Shown one piece after another: positions 31,820-45,717 of a DNA stretch of 64,000 nt. The notes under the pieces are model-generated. The model ran no database searches. It was not told the DNA's origin and saw only the letters and a list, made by a program, of their open reading frames with translations. Origin of the DNA: Cloeon dipterum (Eukaryota > Arthropoda > Insecta > Ephemeroptera > Baetidae); contig NC_088787.1 of assembly GCF_949628265.1 (NCBI RefSeq), forward strand, positions 26,092,501 to 26,156,500, given 5' to 3'. Each line of letters begins with the position of its first letter. The stretch's first letter is position 1. The translations under genes were made by a program, and so were the position numbers.

Positions 31820-34800
31820 TTAAACCATGTCTCCTGATGAGTGGAAAACTGTAGAGAAAATAAATCATATTAGCACTCGACAGAAAAGCTAATGAAAATT
31901 CGTCACCTTTACTCTGCAACAGCAAATTCCTAGAGTTTAGCAGGAGTTTGCTGCTGGTGCCACTGGTACTGGAGGAGTCTGTATTTTCAGCGGCAAGTTC
32001 CTCGAGTAAGGAACACAGGCCACCATCACCCTGGTCCCGACCTGACGCAGAGCTCGAGCTCTCGACAACGGAAGGTGTCTGCTGTTCGGCTGCTTGCTCC
32101 ATCAGGAGGGAACTCAGGGTCGGCGCCAAACCTAGACCGAGTCTTCTCTCGTGGTAGACATCTGAAATAGGCGCCAGTTGGTGTTGGAGCCGTCTCAACT
32201 GCGTGGCAATTATGTGATCCTGAAAGAAAATATTATATTTAATAAATTAAAACATCAGTCGATATTAAAAAATTAAAATTTATAATTCACACAGCAAAGG
32301 GGACAGAGGGAATGGTAAAATATTTTTTTAAAATTATATTTTAAAGCACCTTGACAATTACTTCCAATATTTGAAATTTATGCAGTATGCTACCTGAATG
32401 CAGTGTGTCTCCGGGGCAACGGAGAGCCTTGAAGACCTCTGGGGAGGGGTGGCAATGTCTGAGGAGTCGGAGCTGTGTGAGCTGTGCCTTGGTGGAGGCA
32501 TAGTTGGAAGGTTGGCTGGCGGCAGCGGTGGCGCCGATGCTGTCGGCAGGGGTGCGTGGCGCCGCACCATAGTCAGCGTGGCGGCGCCCTCCCAGTCGGT
32601 TGTGGTTGCGGTCGAACTGCTCGCGCTACTTGACGAGTCAGGACGCCTTCGACCTGTATGATAATTAAGTTATTTTCAATGTTTCAATTGAAATTTATTT
32701 TAAAAAGTTTCTTGGGCCTATTTTGGACACGTAAAAATGGAATACAATATTATATATTTCAACAAAATGCATTTCACCTGTGGTCATAGTGCTTGAGGTT
32801 GGCGTGTAGAGATTTTTGATTTTGGTCTGGTGCAGGAGCGAGAGGGCCAAAGCTGGCGGCTCCACAGGACTAGGGGTGAAGGCGGCGTCACTCTCTCGAC
32901 CGCCGCTGGCCCTTGAGTGCGTCACACCAGGCTCCACGGCAGTCCTAAGAAAATGAGATTTTTTTACAAGATTAAAACAATGAGTTGGTAATTTAAAAAA
33001 GCCCTTTTGTAAATTTTGCTACAAGTAAAATAAAAAATGTGGCTGAGAGTTTACCTTCCATCTGGCTCTCCGCGCCTCCTGACGTAACTGGTGAAGGCAC
33101 CCCTACGGCCTAGCATGAGTGGAGGGTTGAGAGGCGTGGAGTTTTGCGGCACTAGGGGTCCAGGAGTCGGCACCAACGTGTGGTTTAAGTCCATGGTGTC
33201 CGACTCTTCGACTTCGCCCTCTTCGTCGCTCAACGATGACCAGTCTGGACTTGCGCTTCGAGGTGATTCATCTGATTCTATGAAAGTGGATTGAGTTTTG
33301 TAAAAAAATGTATGATTGGACATGAAATTCCAGAAGGAAAAAATATTCTTAATTTTTGCTACTTACCAAACAAAGTGGTGACAGCGGTCAAAGCAAACTG
33401 GATGTTCCTTCGTGAGGCTTGCTTGCCGGTTCGGAGGGTCACTTCATTCTGGCCTACTTCCATCAAATCAAGACCTTAAATAAAAAATACAGTCACACCA
33501 AATAAACTCAATGGTTTAGAATCTGAAGTACCAAGGGAAGCCAGCAATTCGTGGACACCAGGTTCTCTCCACAGCTTAACAGTTAGCGCTGCTTCAACGG
33601 TGCTTGAAGCGGACGTCGAAAAATTGCTGACTGAGCCAGTTTGCGAGGCTGAGGAACTTGATGAAGATCCTTCCAACTCGGATGCTGGGTTGGAAGTGGT
33701 TTGGATTCGACGTAGCACTGTGCTCAGCTCGCGAGCAGCTTCAGTATTATTCAATAGTCGTGACAGGGCGTGCAAGCTGGTTGCAGACAGTCCTAAAATA
33801 AAGATTAAATATTTATCAATTCATCATAGGCTACATATATAGCTGAAAAAAACTTGCTTAAATGAAACTCTAATGAATAACCAAAAAAAATAAGTAAAAA
33901 ATGCTCTCGTCATTTGCTGATTATTTACTATTAATAATTTATGTCAAATTAATGAGTTATATAAGAGTATGCGTGTACATATTATTCGACTGCCTATCTT
34001 AATGGTTCAATTTGTTAACATAGTTTTAAGAAAAACTCACCAAGCAGCGCCTGAAGCGAAGAGCTGACCTTGGACAGTCGCTCTCCTGTGTCGTTTTGTG
34101 GGAAAAACACGGAGGCGGGAATGCCATGTGCCGCCGGCTCGAACCTGAAGCCCACGGCCATCAGGAGCTCTCTCCAGCCAGGCACCTCACCGACTTTGTT
34201 CTCAATCGACTTTTGCGTAGTGTACATGGCGTTCTTCTGGCCTCTCTGGATTCGTTGCAAAGACTTCTCGATCAGGTGGAGCGACACCCTGAGGGCGTCA
34301 CGACACTCGCTGGGCCGGCCTAGCAGCTGGCCCAAGGCCTGGCCCACGAGGGCCCCCTTGCAGCAGATGCGGACGTCAGCGCCTACCAGCACGAAGCCGG
34401 CCCAGTTGGCGGGATGGGCAAAATGCTTGGTGTGCTGCACAGTGGTCATCGCTTCGGCCAGGGCTCGACTCACCCTTGCACCCTTAGAAAATTAAATTAA
34501 TTATTTGAGTTTTGGCGAGTATAATGCCCACTGAAAAATTCTGATCGTTTTCTAATAAACTCTCAATATTTTATATTTAGAATGTTTAAATATGTCTTAA
34601 ATTTAGGCACCATCTACAATCCAAAAACTTATGAAAATTAACATGTAATAAAAATGAAATATATTGATTTTAATTTTTCTAAAGGAATATTGTTTTGTCT
34701 TTTTATTTTAATTCATTTACCTGGAAGAGTGCAGAGTAGAATGCCCTGAGCAGGATTTTGGCAGCTGTGTCAGGTACGGGCCAAAGTGCCAATAGGACAC

Positions 34801-37800
34801 ATTGGACTCCGGAGGCCAACAGGGCTCTGGTGAGGCCGACCACCCCATCAGCGGAAGCCCAAGTCTGCTGCTCTCTCGTGTGGCAAGAACTCAAGACAAC
34901 CAATCTGGCTCTAAGGCGTAGGGACACGAGGTCTGCGGCGGTTAACAGAAACTCAGACAAGGATGCTGGCTCAGAGCTTGGCTGAAATAAAGAAATAAAG
35001 TTGTTGACAATTTTTACGAGGGATGTTTTATTAATACAAATAAGGAATTCCTTTTCAAAACGAATCCATGGTAAAAAGGAGCCTGAAATTTACTGTTGTT
35101 AAATCGGTTAATATAATAATGATATTTTTAAAATATCTCTAGAATATTTATAAATTTTCTAACCGTTTGGAATAATTTTTAAATTTTATATTGATTACTT
35201 TTGAAATTTTAGTGCATGTGCGGCGTTCATCGAACCGACAGAGAGATCCTAATTAAAAAAAAAATAAAAACTCACTTCAGAACTCTCTTCCTCCGGGTCC
35301 ATTTCCTCAGGAGACGCAATTCTTTTCTGCAGCGTTGACGGCATCTCGACCGTCGTAGGAGAAGGCGGTGCCAGTACGATGGCGGACAGCTGCCAGGATA
35401 CGTGCGTCGAGAAGTGGATGCAGTCAGCGGAGGTCAGTCTGGTGAGCACCGCCTGCTTGGACGCGTTTTTCCCGACGAGCAGAGTGGGCCCTGAGGGCGC
35501 AAGGGCGGGGGCCGACGAGGTTTGCAGCAGCTCCCCGACCATGATGGCCTCTTGCTCGGCAAGCGGCAGGTTGTTCCAGCCCCACTGCTCTGTGATGCTG
35601 GGCGGAAGTTTAGGGTTGCCCACCACCAGGGCACTCAGTTCGGTCAAAGTCTTGTTGGTGCGACGCTGTAGACGCGCCTGCTGCTGCGCTGCGGCGCCCA
35701 TGCTCGACAGCGAGCTCAGCGACGGCACCACCAGAAGGCTGAATCGCTCGCACAGGTAGTCTGCTGTGCCCGCTGACCGCAGCACAGGGAACGGCACCAG
35801 GATCAGGTCACCGTCGAGCACTAAGAGCAGCTCACGGCTTCCATCTGAAGAAACAAATTAAATTTAGAGTTATTTTTGGGCAACGTGTGGGCATATTTAG
35901 TTACTTTGAGTAAGTACTTCATCAAAGGGAGCGATGAGAAGGTGATAGAGGGCGGAAATACAGGCAGGACCCTGCCAGGGTGCCCTCCGTGATCTTTGGG
36001 AACCTGCTCGGCTTGGGGTGGACGTTGACGGACCGCTTGCCACACTAAACAATTAATTTTTACATTTAAAATTTAGATCTAAATTCACTTAAATAAATCC
36101 CACCTGAATAAACTGCTTAAACTGTAGTTGGAGCAGTTGAACGCATGGTTCCTATTGACCATTCGGAGGAAACCGGTTCTGTCCCCATCGTGGTTGAGTC
36201 TCTCGCCAAGCTGCTCCAGATGCTGACTCCAGAGCTCAGTCATTTCCGGCTCAGAACTGCCAGCCTGCGAGCCGGCGTCGTTGAGGGATAACGCCATCAT
36301 ACTCTTGTGCAAGTTCTTTGACGAGCCGGTGGCGATTTCAACGCCCAGAGTCTCTCGGACCGCTTGGATGTAGTTCTCCAGGATGGAACCTTCGTCATCC
36401 TTGTCCAAATTCTGCTCACTGAAACGCACGACTCCTTTTCCAGGAACAAGACACCAGCTTAGGAGACAGCCGGCAGAAATGCTGAAGTACAGGACTGCTG
36501 CTTTTTGGTGGTCCACAATGGACAGGAGTGAGTGAAGAGAAGCTGGATTTGCCTCTGGTAAAACTGAACTTCTTTGGCTGCAATACACAATTTAAGAATT
36601 GAAAATTTTATATTGGTTGAAGTTCCAAACCAAGAAAAACCAATAATTAGAAATGACAAAAGTGTTCAGTTAAAAAGTGACATATCGCATATTGGTCTAC
36701 TAAAAATTGTTTTTGAAATTAATATATTATAAATATTCACCCTGGATTGATTCCTCTCCTTTGCTCGATTAGGTCATTGTGAGCTCTGGAACGAGCCCTT
36801 TCTGAAGCCAGCAGCGCTTCAGACGTGCGGCCTAGAGACACCAGGACCTTAACCAGAGCTTGATAGCACGCAGTCTGTAGATCAAAAAGCGCCAGCCTTC
36901 CATCAGGGTCCTTGGTCTCCTTGCGCAGGGTCTCCAGCATTGTGGCTGACCGCTCCAGTTGAGATGCAGCGGCCGAAATGTCTCCCTGAGCCCACAGAGC
37001 CAGGCCCAATCGATGGCGGGCCTTGGCCTCCTCCTCCCTTCGACCCAGGAGCTGCGCTAAGGAAAGAGCCCTCGCCAGGTTGTTAGCAGCGGCGCCCGAA
37101 TCACCAAGGGCGTGTTGAACACGGCCTGAATAAGATAATTAGAGCAAGAATAATTGGGTTGAAATTTCCACCATACCAAGTGAGCTGTAGGCGAATATCT
37201 GCTGGATTTGGTCGTTCGTGTGGATGGATAGTTCCAGTTGCTTTTCGTAACATTGCTGGGCCTCCATCATATTTCCCAGGGCCTCGTGAGTGACGCCCAG
37301 GTTACCGTGGGCTTTGGCTTGGGCTGAGCTCATCTCGAGTTCTTCCGCGAGTGCCAGGTGCAGTGTGTGGTGTCGAAGAGCGCCTTCTAGGTCGCCAGTC
37401 TTTTGCAAAACACTGCCCAGACCACTGGCAGCCTCACCCTCTGCGGCCTTGTCACAAAGATCTCTGTTAACAAAAATTTAAAAAATTGTTAATAAATATT
37501 CATTTTTGTGCAAAACCTTATATTTTTAAGCTCAGCTAGCTGTTAATATTTTCTGAGACAGTAAAATGCAATAGTACCTTGCGATGGAGAGTTGATGCTG
37601 GAGACAACTGACAGCTGGTTCAAACTGCCCGAGGGCGGCATGCACCTGTCCCAGGTCCCCGTAACCGTCCATTTTGGCGTCAGGATTGCCCAGCTCGTGG
37701 GCCACCACAAGTCTTTTTTCGAAGCAGACTAGCGACTGCTGAAGGTGGCCCAAGCTTTGGTGCGCGTTTCCTAGGCCGCGAAAGGCGCGTTCTTGGTCGC

Positions 37801-40800
37801 GTGGACTGTGCAGCTGATTGGCCAGGTTGAGGTGCTGCTCGTGGCACCGGATTGCTTCTTCCCAGTCTCCAAGAGCCTCGTAACAATCGCCAAGATTGCC
37901 TAAAGCTCGGCCCTTAAATCATGAAATAGAAACTTAATTATGTTCTACCAAGCACTTTTCAATAACTCAGCTTATTTCAACCTGTAAATCAAGTTTTTTT
38001 CTGCCGATAAAAGAAAATATATCTCTAATGAAAATTAATTTAATATTCAATTGAGGAATTTTTCGTGAGAAGTTTTGAATGAGATATATAATCCGTTTTG
38101 ATTTCTACTAAAAATGTATAGTTGAGAGGATAATAATTAAAATAATAAATACCTTATCAAGCAATGAAGTTGGTGTGCAAAGAGGCTCTAAAGTAGCCAA
38201 CTGCTGCTCTAGGTAGCCAATAGCATCCTCGTAGTGGCCCATATTCAGTCTGGCGATTCCGAGATTGCCGTAGGCTTGAGCTTCCAGGGCTGCTTCTCCA
38301 ACCTCCCTTGCTCTTTCCAGCTGCTCTGAGTAACACTTTGTTGCGTGTGTGTAGTTGCCCAGGGACATGTGCACAGCGCCTAGCTGACCATGCGCCCTGC
38401 ACTCGCCCCGGACGTCGCTCATTTCCTGCCTCAGGGTTAACTCCTATAATGCGAAATGGTGAGATTTTGTTCCCTGAGCCGAGAAAGGTTTCAAAATACC
38501 TGAGTGTGGAATCCCAGCGCCTTGTCGAAAAATCCGAGCGTCCTGTTGGCCCTCCCGAGGGCACCGTAAGCAGCCGCCTCGAGAGACCGGTCGCCGATGT
38601 TCCTGGCGAGGGCCAACTGCCTGGCATACATCTTCACAGCCTCCTCCATATTACCCGACCTGCCGAGGACATCACCCATGTTGCCGAGAGCGCGGAATTT
38701 GCCAGCGGCGTTTTTGGTCATGTGGGAAATGGCAAGAAAGTACTTTTGGCACTCTAGTGCAGTCGCGTGCGCTCCCAGGGCCAGGTGAGCCAGACCCAGG
38801 TTGCAGTACGCCCTTGCCATTGAGTTTCGGTCCTGCAGGTCTTTTGCTAACGCCAAATCCTGGTTGATTTAAAAAAAATCAATCATTTTATTCAGTTTAA
38901 ATAAGAGATTTGAATTTGATATTTTACCTGATCATAATAGCGAACAGCCTCTTTGTAGTTCCCAAGGCAATAATGCGCGTATCCGAGCAGGTGGCATGCT
39001 TTGCCCTCTCCTTCGACGTCATGCATTTCCTGGCTGAGCATCAGGTAGTTCTCGTAGAAAGGCACGGCTAGGTTGAACTCCGCTCGCGAGCTGTGGCAGT
39101 TCCCCAAGTTCAGAAGGGCGCACGCCTCACCCGCCGCGTCTTTCAGCTCGCGCGCGATGTTTAGGTGCGCTCTGTAGTGCATCAGCGCCTTCTCGTGCAT
39201 CCCCAGCGCCTGGTAGGCGACTGCCAGGTTGCCGTGGGTCGACGCCTCGGACGACCTGTCGTTCACTTCTTTGCTGATGGTCAGCTCTTGTTTGTGCAAT
39301 TTTATGGCCTGTTCGTAGTAGCCCATGGCGCTATGCGCGTTTCCCATGTTCCCGTAGGCGCGTCCCATGCCTGCCCTGTCCCCGAGTGCTCTGGCGATTG
39401 CCAGGTGAGCCTGGAAAATAAATATTTTATCAATCAAAGCATTCGGTAGACAAATTAATTGTATGCTATTTTAAATCTGAATTTAGTGAATCGAAACGAA
39501 TTTAATGATCCCAATTGAATTCTACTGTTCATGATATATTAATCGAGATTCTGACCTGGTGCAATTTGAGGGCGGCGTCGTGGTCGCCGAGCAGCTGGTA
39601 GACGATTCCTAGGTTGGAGCAGGCCCTGCCCTCGGCGACCCTGTCCCTGGTGGCGAGCGCCGAGTCGAGCTGCCGTTCGTGCCACTTTCTAGCCTGCGTG
39701 TAGTCGCCCATGCACCTGGCAGCGTGGCCCAGCCCAGCGTAGGCCCTCGCCTCCACCGACCGGTCCTTGAGCTTCAGGGCGATGCGCAGCACGTGCTCGT
39801 GAAAGGCGAGCGCCTTTTCAAAATTGCGCCGGAAGTGGTGGCTCGAGCCGAGGTTGCTGTAGGCCCGCGCCTCCTCTACCTTGTTGCCCAGTTGCTTCGC
39901 TAACCTCAGGTGTTGTGTATGGCAGTCAACCTGAAAACCGAGTGGTTCATGTTATAATCGGTAAGTTTCAAGCAGCACTATTAAGAAAAAATAACTCCTT
40001 GCTTAAATAAAATAATTTCTTTTTCTCTTATTAATCAAAAGCAATTTTCAATTTCTTTTAACAAAAGTCTATACTTCAAATTATTGTCTGCTTGAAAGAG
40101 TAGCATGAATTAACAACTTTTAATCTGAATATTTTAAAATTAAATTACTAGAAAGCAAGAGAAAAATAAATATCACTCACGGCACTGTCAAAGTCGCCCA
40201 TAGCGAGGTAGACGGCGCCGACATTTCCGATCTCCCTGGCCTCCTGCAGGGTGTCACCCATCTGCTTGACCAGCTGGACGCACTGCTTGTGAGATGCCAG
40301 CGCGTTGGGGTAGTCCCCGATGGCCGTGTACACGTGGCCCAGACTAGTGAGGGCGGCCGCGGCCGCCTGCGTGTCCCTGCACTTCATGGCGAGCACGAGC
40401 TGGTAACGGTGCGAGGTAAGCGCCTCTTTGAAGCTGCCCTTGCTGAAGTATGCAGAGCCGAGGTTTCCGTGCGCCCTGCACTCGCCAGCGATGTCGCCGA
40501 GGCTCTTCGCCACCGCTAGGTCTTGCTGCATGTAGCTGATTGCCTGTGGGATTGCAGACATGAGAAAATATTTCAGAAATGAGCTCAAGATGAGAGCGAA
40601 ATGGGGAACAGGAAATTAAAACATTTTGGAAATGGAGCATTTTTCACCAATTAAATTCTTGGCTCCTGAAAAGCTTTACTTTAACAAGGCAATTCAGTAA
40701 TTTTTCAAACACTGCAATGCGTATTGAGTTAAAATTTTTACTACAAACAACGAAGAAAACTTATTCAACGTAATAATTAAAATGTACTTCAATAAAAACT

Positions 40801-43800
40801 GTCATTTTAATTTAAACCATGAATTATCAAAACATCTCTTAATCTGAGATTTTCAAGTTATGATTCCAAAATTTACCTTGTCCAGCGAGTTCAAAGCCCA
40901 GTAGGCCGATGACAGAGCTGAGAAGACTGAACCACGAAGTTTGAGACTGCATGTGCCGATTCTGAGAGCAGCCTCCAACACCACGACCGCCGGAGCGTAC
41001 AGGCCAGCGGCCAACAGCTCTTGACCCACGACCGAAATGATGACAAATGGTGAAGAATCTAACTTCATCGCCTTCAGCTGTCGGAACGTGGGGTCAAGTG
41101 TTGCTGCAAAATTTAATTGTAGAAAAAAAAATTAGGAGATTATTGCAGCATACATCTCAAAGGTGACTTCATGGCGGCCTCGATCAGCGCATTTAGCAGC
41201 TGCGTGGACTTTGGGTCCTGCCCCAGGCCGGAACTGAAGGCGGCCAGTGCGTCCCCATGGCGGCCGAGGCATTGCAGGGCCACCCCTTGACGGAAGTAGG
41301 CTTTTGGCCATCGCGGCTCGGCTTCCCTCGCGGCCAAAGCGTCTTGCAATGCTGACTGAAATTTCCAAAAATTTGTTAAATAATTTTCAGAAAAATTTAT
41401 CCTTCGCAAATTAAAAAAACACGGCACAATTTGAATATTTCATTGGGTGGTTTAGTTTTTATGCTATGAATTTTTCTTATAGAAGTGACAAAATACTGAA
41501 TAATAATTGATAAATAATTTTCAAAGATCCTATCATAACAAACCTTTTTATAGAATGTTATGTTGCATGTCTACTGTTGATTAAGGTTCTCTTAAAAAAA
41601 TAATCAATTATGGTTTCAAGGGCTGAATAAAAATACCTGGAAATCGCCGAGTTTGATCCTGGCCGCGGATCGGTTGGAGAGGAGAACCGGGTGTCCTGGT
41701 GAGATGAGGAGAGCCTCGGTGTAGAGGGCGATGGCGTTGGCGAAGTCGCCGCTCTGGCAAGCCGCGTTTGACTGGCGCACCTTCTCGAGGAAGAGAAGCC
41801 TGTTGGCCGCCGGCAGCTCTGACGGCGCCTCCAACTCATTCTGCGACACACAACCACCGCATTCCATCAGCGAATTATCAACAACATTGTTATGCATCAG
41901 CACACACATCCGTCAAAGCGTAAACACAACATAACTGAGCGTGTTCAGAGATTCGGAGGCGTGAAGGAATAATAATATTTTGAAACACGTGTTGACGATG
42001 GGGAAGAAGTGATATCTAAATCCATGAGCAGTCGAGCTCAAGAAAGTTATTTTCAAGAAACATTTTTTGCTTAGCTTAATTTTAATTTGTTCATTATCTA
42101 GTTGTAAAATCTAACGAGGTGAATCAATTTTTTTTAATTTGGTCCCAACCACGTGAGAAATAGTCCATCCAACGACTTAAATTAACAAAACTCGTATAAT
42201 ATACTAATCAAACTCGAATTCGGACCGCAACCGTCATGAAATTGTGGTCTGACCGACAGAAATAATTATGTGGTCACTTCCTCTCTTTTTATAGAGGAGA
42301 ATTTTAAAAAATATCGTCCTACTCGGCCGGATGGGCATTGACTCTGCGATATAATCGCGCAGAAAAGAAGCCGTTGGTGCTCTCTAGAGGGCCGGCACGC
42401 AAAATAATAACACACAATAATAATGGGGACCAGTGTCTCCCGGCCTTGTGTTTATGTGAAAAAGAAAATAATGCAATAATAAAGATGACTGCGCGTCACT
42501 GACGGAGCGAGCAAAAATGCTCTGGTGCGCTCATTGTTTTTCGCTCAGTGCTCTCTACAACCACTGCGTGGGAAAAACTGAGCAGTATTCATTTAGGTTT
42601 GAGAAAGAAGAGAAGAAATTCCAACTTGAAATACGAAAAAAAATATCTTACTCAAGCGCTGGAAAAGTTCAAAGGTTCGATTTGAAACATCACGCTCCCC
42701 TTCCAGTTGATTGGCAATTAATCATTTTCAAAGCTAAATTCTGAAGTTGCAAATAATAAACAAAGGATTGGCGAATTCTGATCTTGCTGAAGATCAGACG
42801 ATGCCCAAAATGAATAGATCGAGACAATGGCAAATTTAAACTTACAATAAGTATTGAATCGCATTGTGAACAATGCGATGTATAGAACTGCGCGCACACC
42901 CTCTGCTTTTATGCGTCATTGTTTTTATTATTCATTCGCATTCCGTCTGTTCGAACCGCATTATCTTGAAAGAACGGCTCCCTTTATGACGAATGGGCGA
43001 TATATATACATTCGCAATAACTAGCTTCAGCGCACAACACATTCAAATGTACAACGTTGAATTTTCCGGTCTGCAGCACACCGGTTCACATACTGTCTGG
43101 CATTAAATGGTCCTTAATTAAAAAGCAGTCTTAATGGTGTAGACATGTCTTGAATTGCCAAGCACCCAGATAAATTTGAATTTTATGCTGACCTGCATTT
43201 TTATTTAAATAATGCGCTAATTTTTGCATAAGCAACCAAAGCGTTTAAAGCCATGTACTGCGTAAAGAAAATGTTTAATGCTGCGATTTTTACCATGCAA
43301 ATTCGGATTGCCAAAAAATGAGCTTAAAATTGTTGAAATTTTTCAATTTAAAACTAGTTCCCTGCATTAAATCAGCGTCAACGTGACTCGCTATCTTGTC
43401 ACACTTTTCCCGCTGACGAAACTGTCACGATCGAGCTGCAATTTCACTTTCAAAACCAGTCCATCGGTCTGCATAGGCGCAGACGAGTTGCAGCGAATGC
43501 CAGTCGCGTTTTCATGCAAAATAATCAACCGATTTTCTACTGGAAATCATAGTTTGAAGAGTTTTTCCTTTCCCACGGCATCGTCTGACCCTTCGGAAAG
43601 CAACAAACAATATCCTGCTCTCCTTGTTACGGGCATAGCATACGGAGAACATAAAAGAGAGCAGTAATTATTGGCCGAGAGCACGCTGCGGTGCAAATTC
43701 GCATCGTGGGTCAGCCGGCCCAAATGGATTTTCGCCGCGTTTATGGCCGAATCGTGCACAAAGCCAAACATGATAATTAACTGCGCCGAGCACACCACAT

Positions 43801-43806
43801 TATCCA

Positions 43807-43871
<65 letters not shown>

Positions 43872-45710
43872 CTAGCTTTCGTGATTTCGCGGCTCAAAAG
43901 TTAGGCAGACCATAAATTACGCACCAGCGAAAATGAAAATCACTTGGGTGGAAAAAATCCGAATAAGAGGCGAAACTAATAAATGAATTACTTGGACTTT
44001 TAACCGTTGAGTTTTGTACTGTTAGCTGGCAAAAAAATGGGTGCAGTTGTAATTATTTTTAGCAAACAAAGTTTGTAAATTCCTAAACAGAAGGAGTCGG
44101 CTATCCTAACAAAAGAGATGTTCTCAGATATATGAAAATTATTTTGTGATTTAAGTGGCACTAAAATTCTGATTAAATAAAATTCTAGCCATTAAATTGT
44201 ATTATGAATGAAAATTCAGCTACCAGGTTCAAACATGCATTTTATTCAAATGTTCTTAACAGAGGTCCAACATTGAAAATTTTCCATGGAAGATGGAGAA
44301 GAAAAATCAATACAAGGAACAAAATATTTTGCTTGAGAGTGAAATTAAAATTTCAAAGCAATTTATTGTTTTAATTACAAACTTTTGCGAAAATAGACTT
44401 AGTTGGTTTAAGCCGAATTGATCGATTATTAGACTCAATTTTTCAAATTAGAATTGCAGGAGATTTAAAAAATATTTTGTCTGTTGCCGTTTACAGAGCG
44501 TATGATAATATAATATTATGTCGACTAAAATTCCCACCTTTATTTTGCATATTTTTTTACAGAGGAATTGATTGCTATATTTCCTCAACTACAATATTTG
44601 GGGCGTCAAATATGTTTCCCAATGATAATGTTCCAAAATCATCTTCGGCTGTGTCACAGCAGGAACAAAATTCCTGTCGGGCCCCACTCGAATAAATAAA
44701 ACCTATCAGTTCGATAAGGAGATTAGAATTAGGATTCTACAACAGGTCAGAAATCCTGATATCCCATCATAAGAATAGCATTTGGGGGTAGTAGCGTTGT
44801 CGGATCCTAATCTCTACTATCAGTTAGTTTGAAAAACTATATCGCAAACTCGAATGAGGCTCATAAACAGTTTCAAAGCAAGATTTCTGCTAGCTGAGTA
44901 AGAAGTGTGACATTTTATTATTAAAATTTCCATTCATAACTGCATGCCAAGAATCTGTTATCTCGTTTATTGCGTGTACAGCAGTTTAAAAATAGGGTAG
45001 CTTGAAATAAATCAAGCAGAAAGCTTTATACTACGACGATCAGTGCCTGGCATTTTTTGCCCAATTTAATATAATTACGAAACTCAATTATTTTCGACCT
45101 TTCCCACATACCAAGAATATTCTTAGAGCTTTTAATCAAAAAAAGTTGGACCGCATTAAAAATAGTGGAAGTAAACATTTAAAGCTAGCAAAGAACGAAA
45201 GAAAGATACGCACGAAAGAAAATCTTAGGTATTGCTTCGTTTTCTTTTCACTCCAAGCGGGAAAACCGATAAATGTGCAGTTAAATATTTACGCAACGCA
45301 CAAGCAAGAGAGCATGGGAGGCGTTTCGAAAACAAGAGCAAGGCTCTTTTCTGCCGCTCTCACAATCAGCAGCATCTCCTTATTGCTACTCTCGATCGAA
45401 GAGCGAGTGCTCCACACATCTCGCGGCCACCGCGGCTTACGTGTTTTTCAAACGACGAGTGAGGAAAAAAATCTACCTTGGCCAGGGACCGAAAGCAAAA
45501 CAGTCATTAACGCGATTACCGGATGTAATTTTCGGAGAGGGAAAAAAGGAGGCGGCCGCGCTGGACGGATGGAACCGAGAGCAGCGCGAGTGTTGTTTTT
45601 TGCTCTCAAGGATCCAAGAGGGGCGGTCGGGAGGCTGCATTCCACAGGTGGACCCGCCGCTAAAACTGGCGCACGCCAAGACTCACCTCGGACAGGTCTC
45701 GCTGCGACAT
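31820..45710 (-). CDS. Ttc28: TTC28-like giant TPR-repeat protein with C-terminal CHAT domain, complete
   Basis: Twenty-four coding exons join in frame to 2260 residues (human TTC28 is about 2480): 45710-45687, 41840-41637, 41355-41154, 41103-40877, 40543-40181, 39930-39556, 39410-38928, 38859-38500, 38443-38153, 37912-37578, 37463-37177, 37125-36741, 36577-36104, 36044-35905, 35844-35276, 34981-34721, 34482-34041, 33792-33532, 33474-33367, 33277-33055, 32944-32778, 32653-32394, 32219-31907 and 31848-31820. The short first exon encodes MSQRDLSE. Residues 9 to about 1260 are TPR repeats, first a canonical block (FRQGVALQCLGRHGDALAAF) and then many LGN-like units (GRAYGNMGNAHSAMGYYEQA). A CHAT caspase-fold domain spans about 1360-1790, with THVSW (H1531) and VVLSSCHT (C1606). 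The tail is Ser/Pro-rich. TTC28 is reported to act at the spindle midzone and midbody (family knowledge). The first intron is 3.8 kb. Confidence 0.95.
43811..43868. repeat. (TC)29 microsatellite
   Basis: A perfect 58-bp TC run in TTC28-like intron 1. It reads GA on the sense strand of that gene. Confidence 0.95.
44703..44827. mobile_element. Possible short inverted-repeat (MITE-like) element, copy 1
   Basis: The left arm (44703-44737, ...GGAGATTAGAATTAGGATTC) and the right arm (44799-44827, GTCGGATCCTAATCTCTAC...) are imperfect reverse complements. The right arm closely matches a sequence at 49137-49158. No transposase or target-site duplication was identified. Confidence 0.25.
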
Positions 45711-45717
45711 GGTGGTG

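Larger units (their letters stand above)
41843..45684 (-). other. Intron 1 of the TTC28-like gene
   Basis: A 3.8-kb intron in a gene whose other introns run from 58 to about 560 nt. It contains a (TC)29 microsatellite at 43811-43868 and part of a short inverted-repeat candidate near 44.7-44.8 kb. No nested coding exon was recognised. Long first introns often hold regulatory elements; that is an inference here. Confidence 0.6.

Noticed and set aside
34070-34495. Plus-strand frames across 33.5-41 kb, up to about 150 codons
   Set aside because: They are antisense shadows of the TTC28-like exons.
35844-35921. Donor GTACTT at 35917 for TTC28-like exon 14
   Set aside because: It gives the wrong phase and an immediate stop in exon 15. 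The donor GTAACT at 35904 keeps frame and matches the family.
43001-43030. TATATATA with a TTCAGC 26-28 nt downstream, in TTC28-like intron 1
   Set aside because: The motif is weak, the DNA after it is AT-rich, and there is no donor or open frame.
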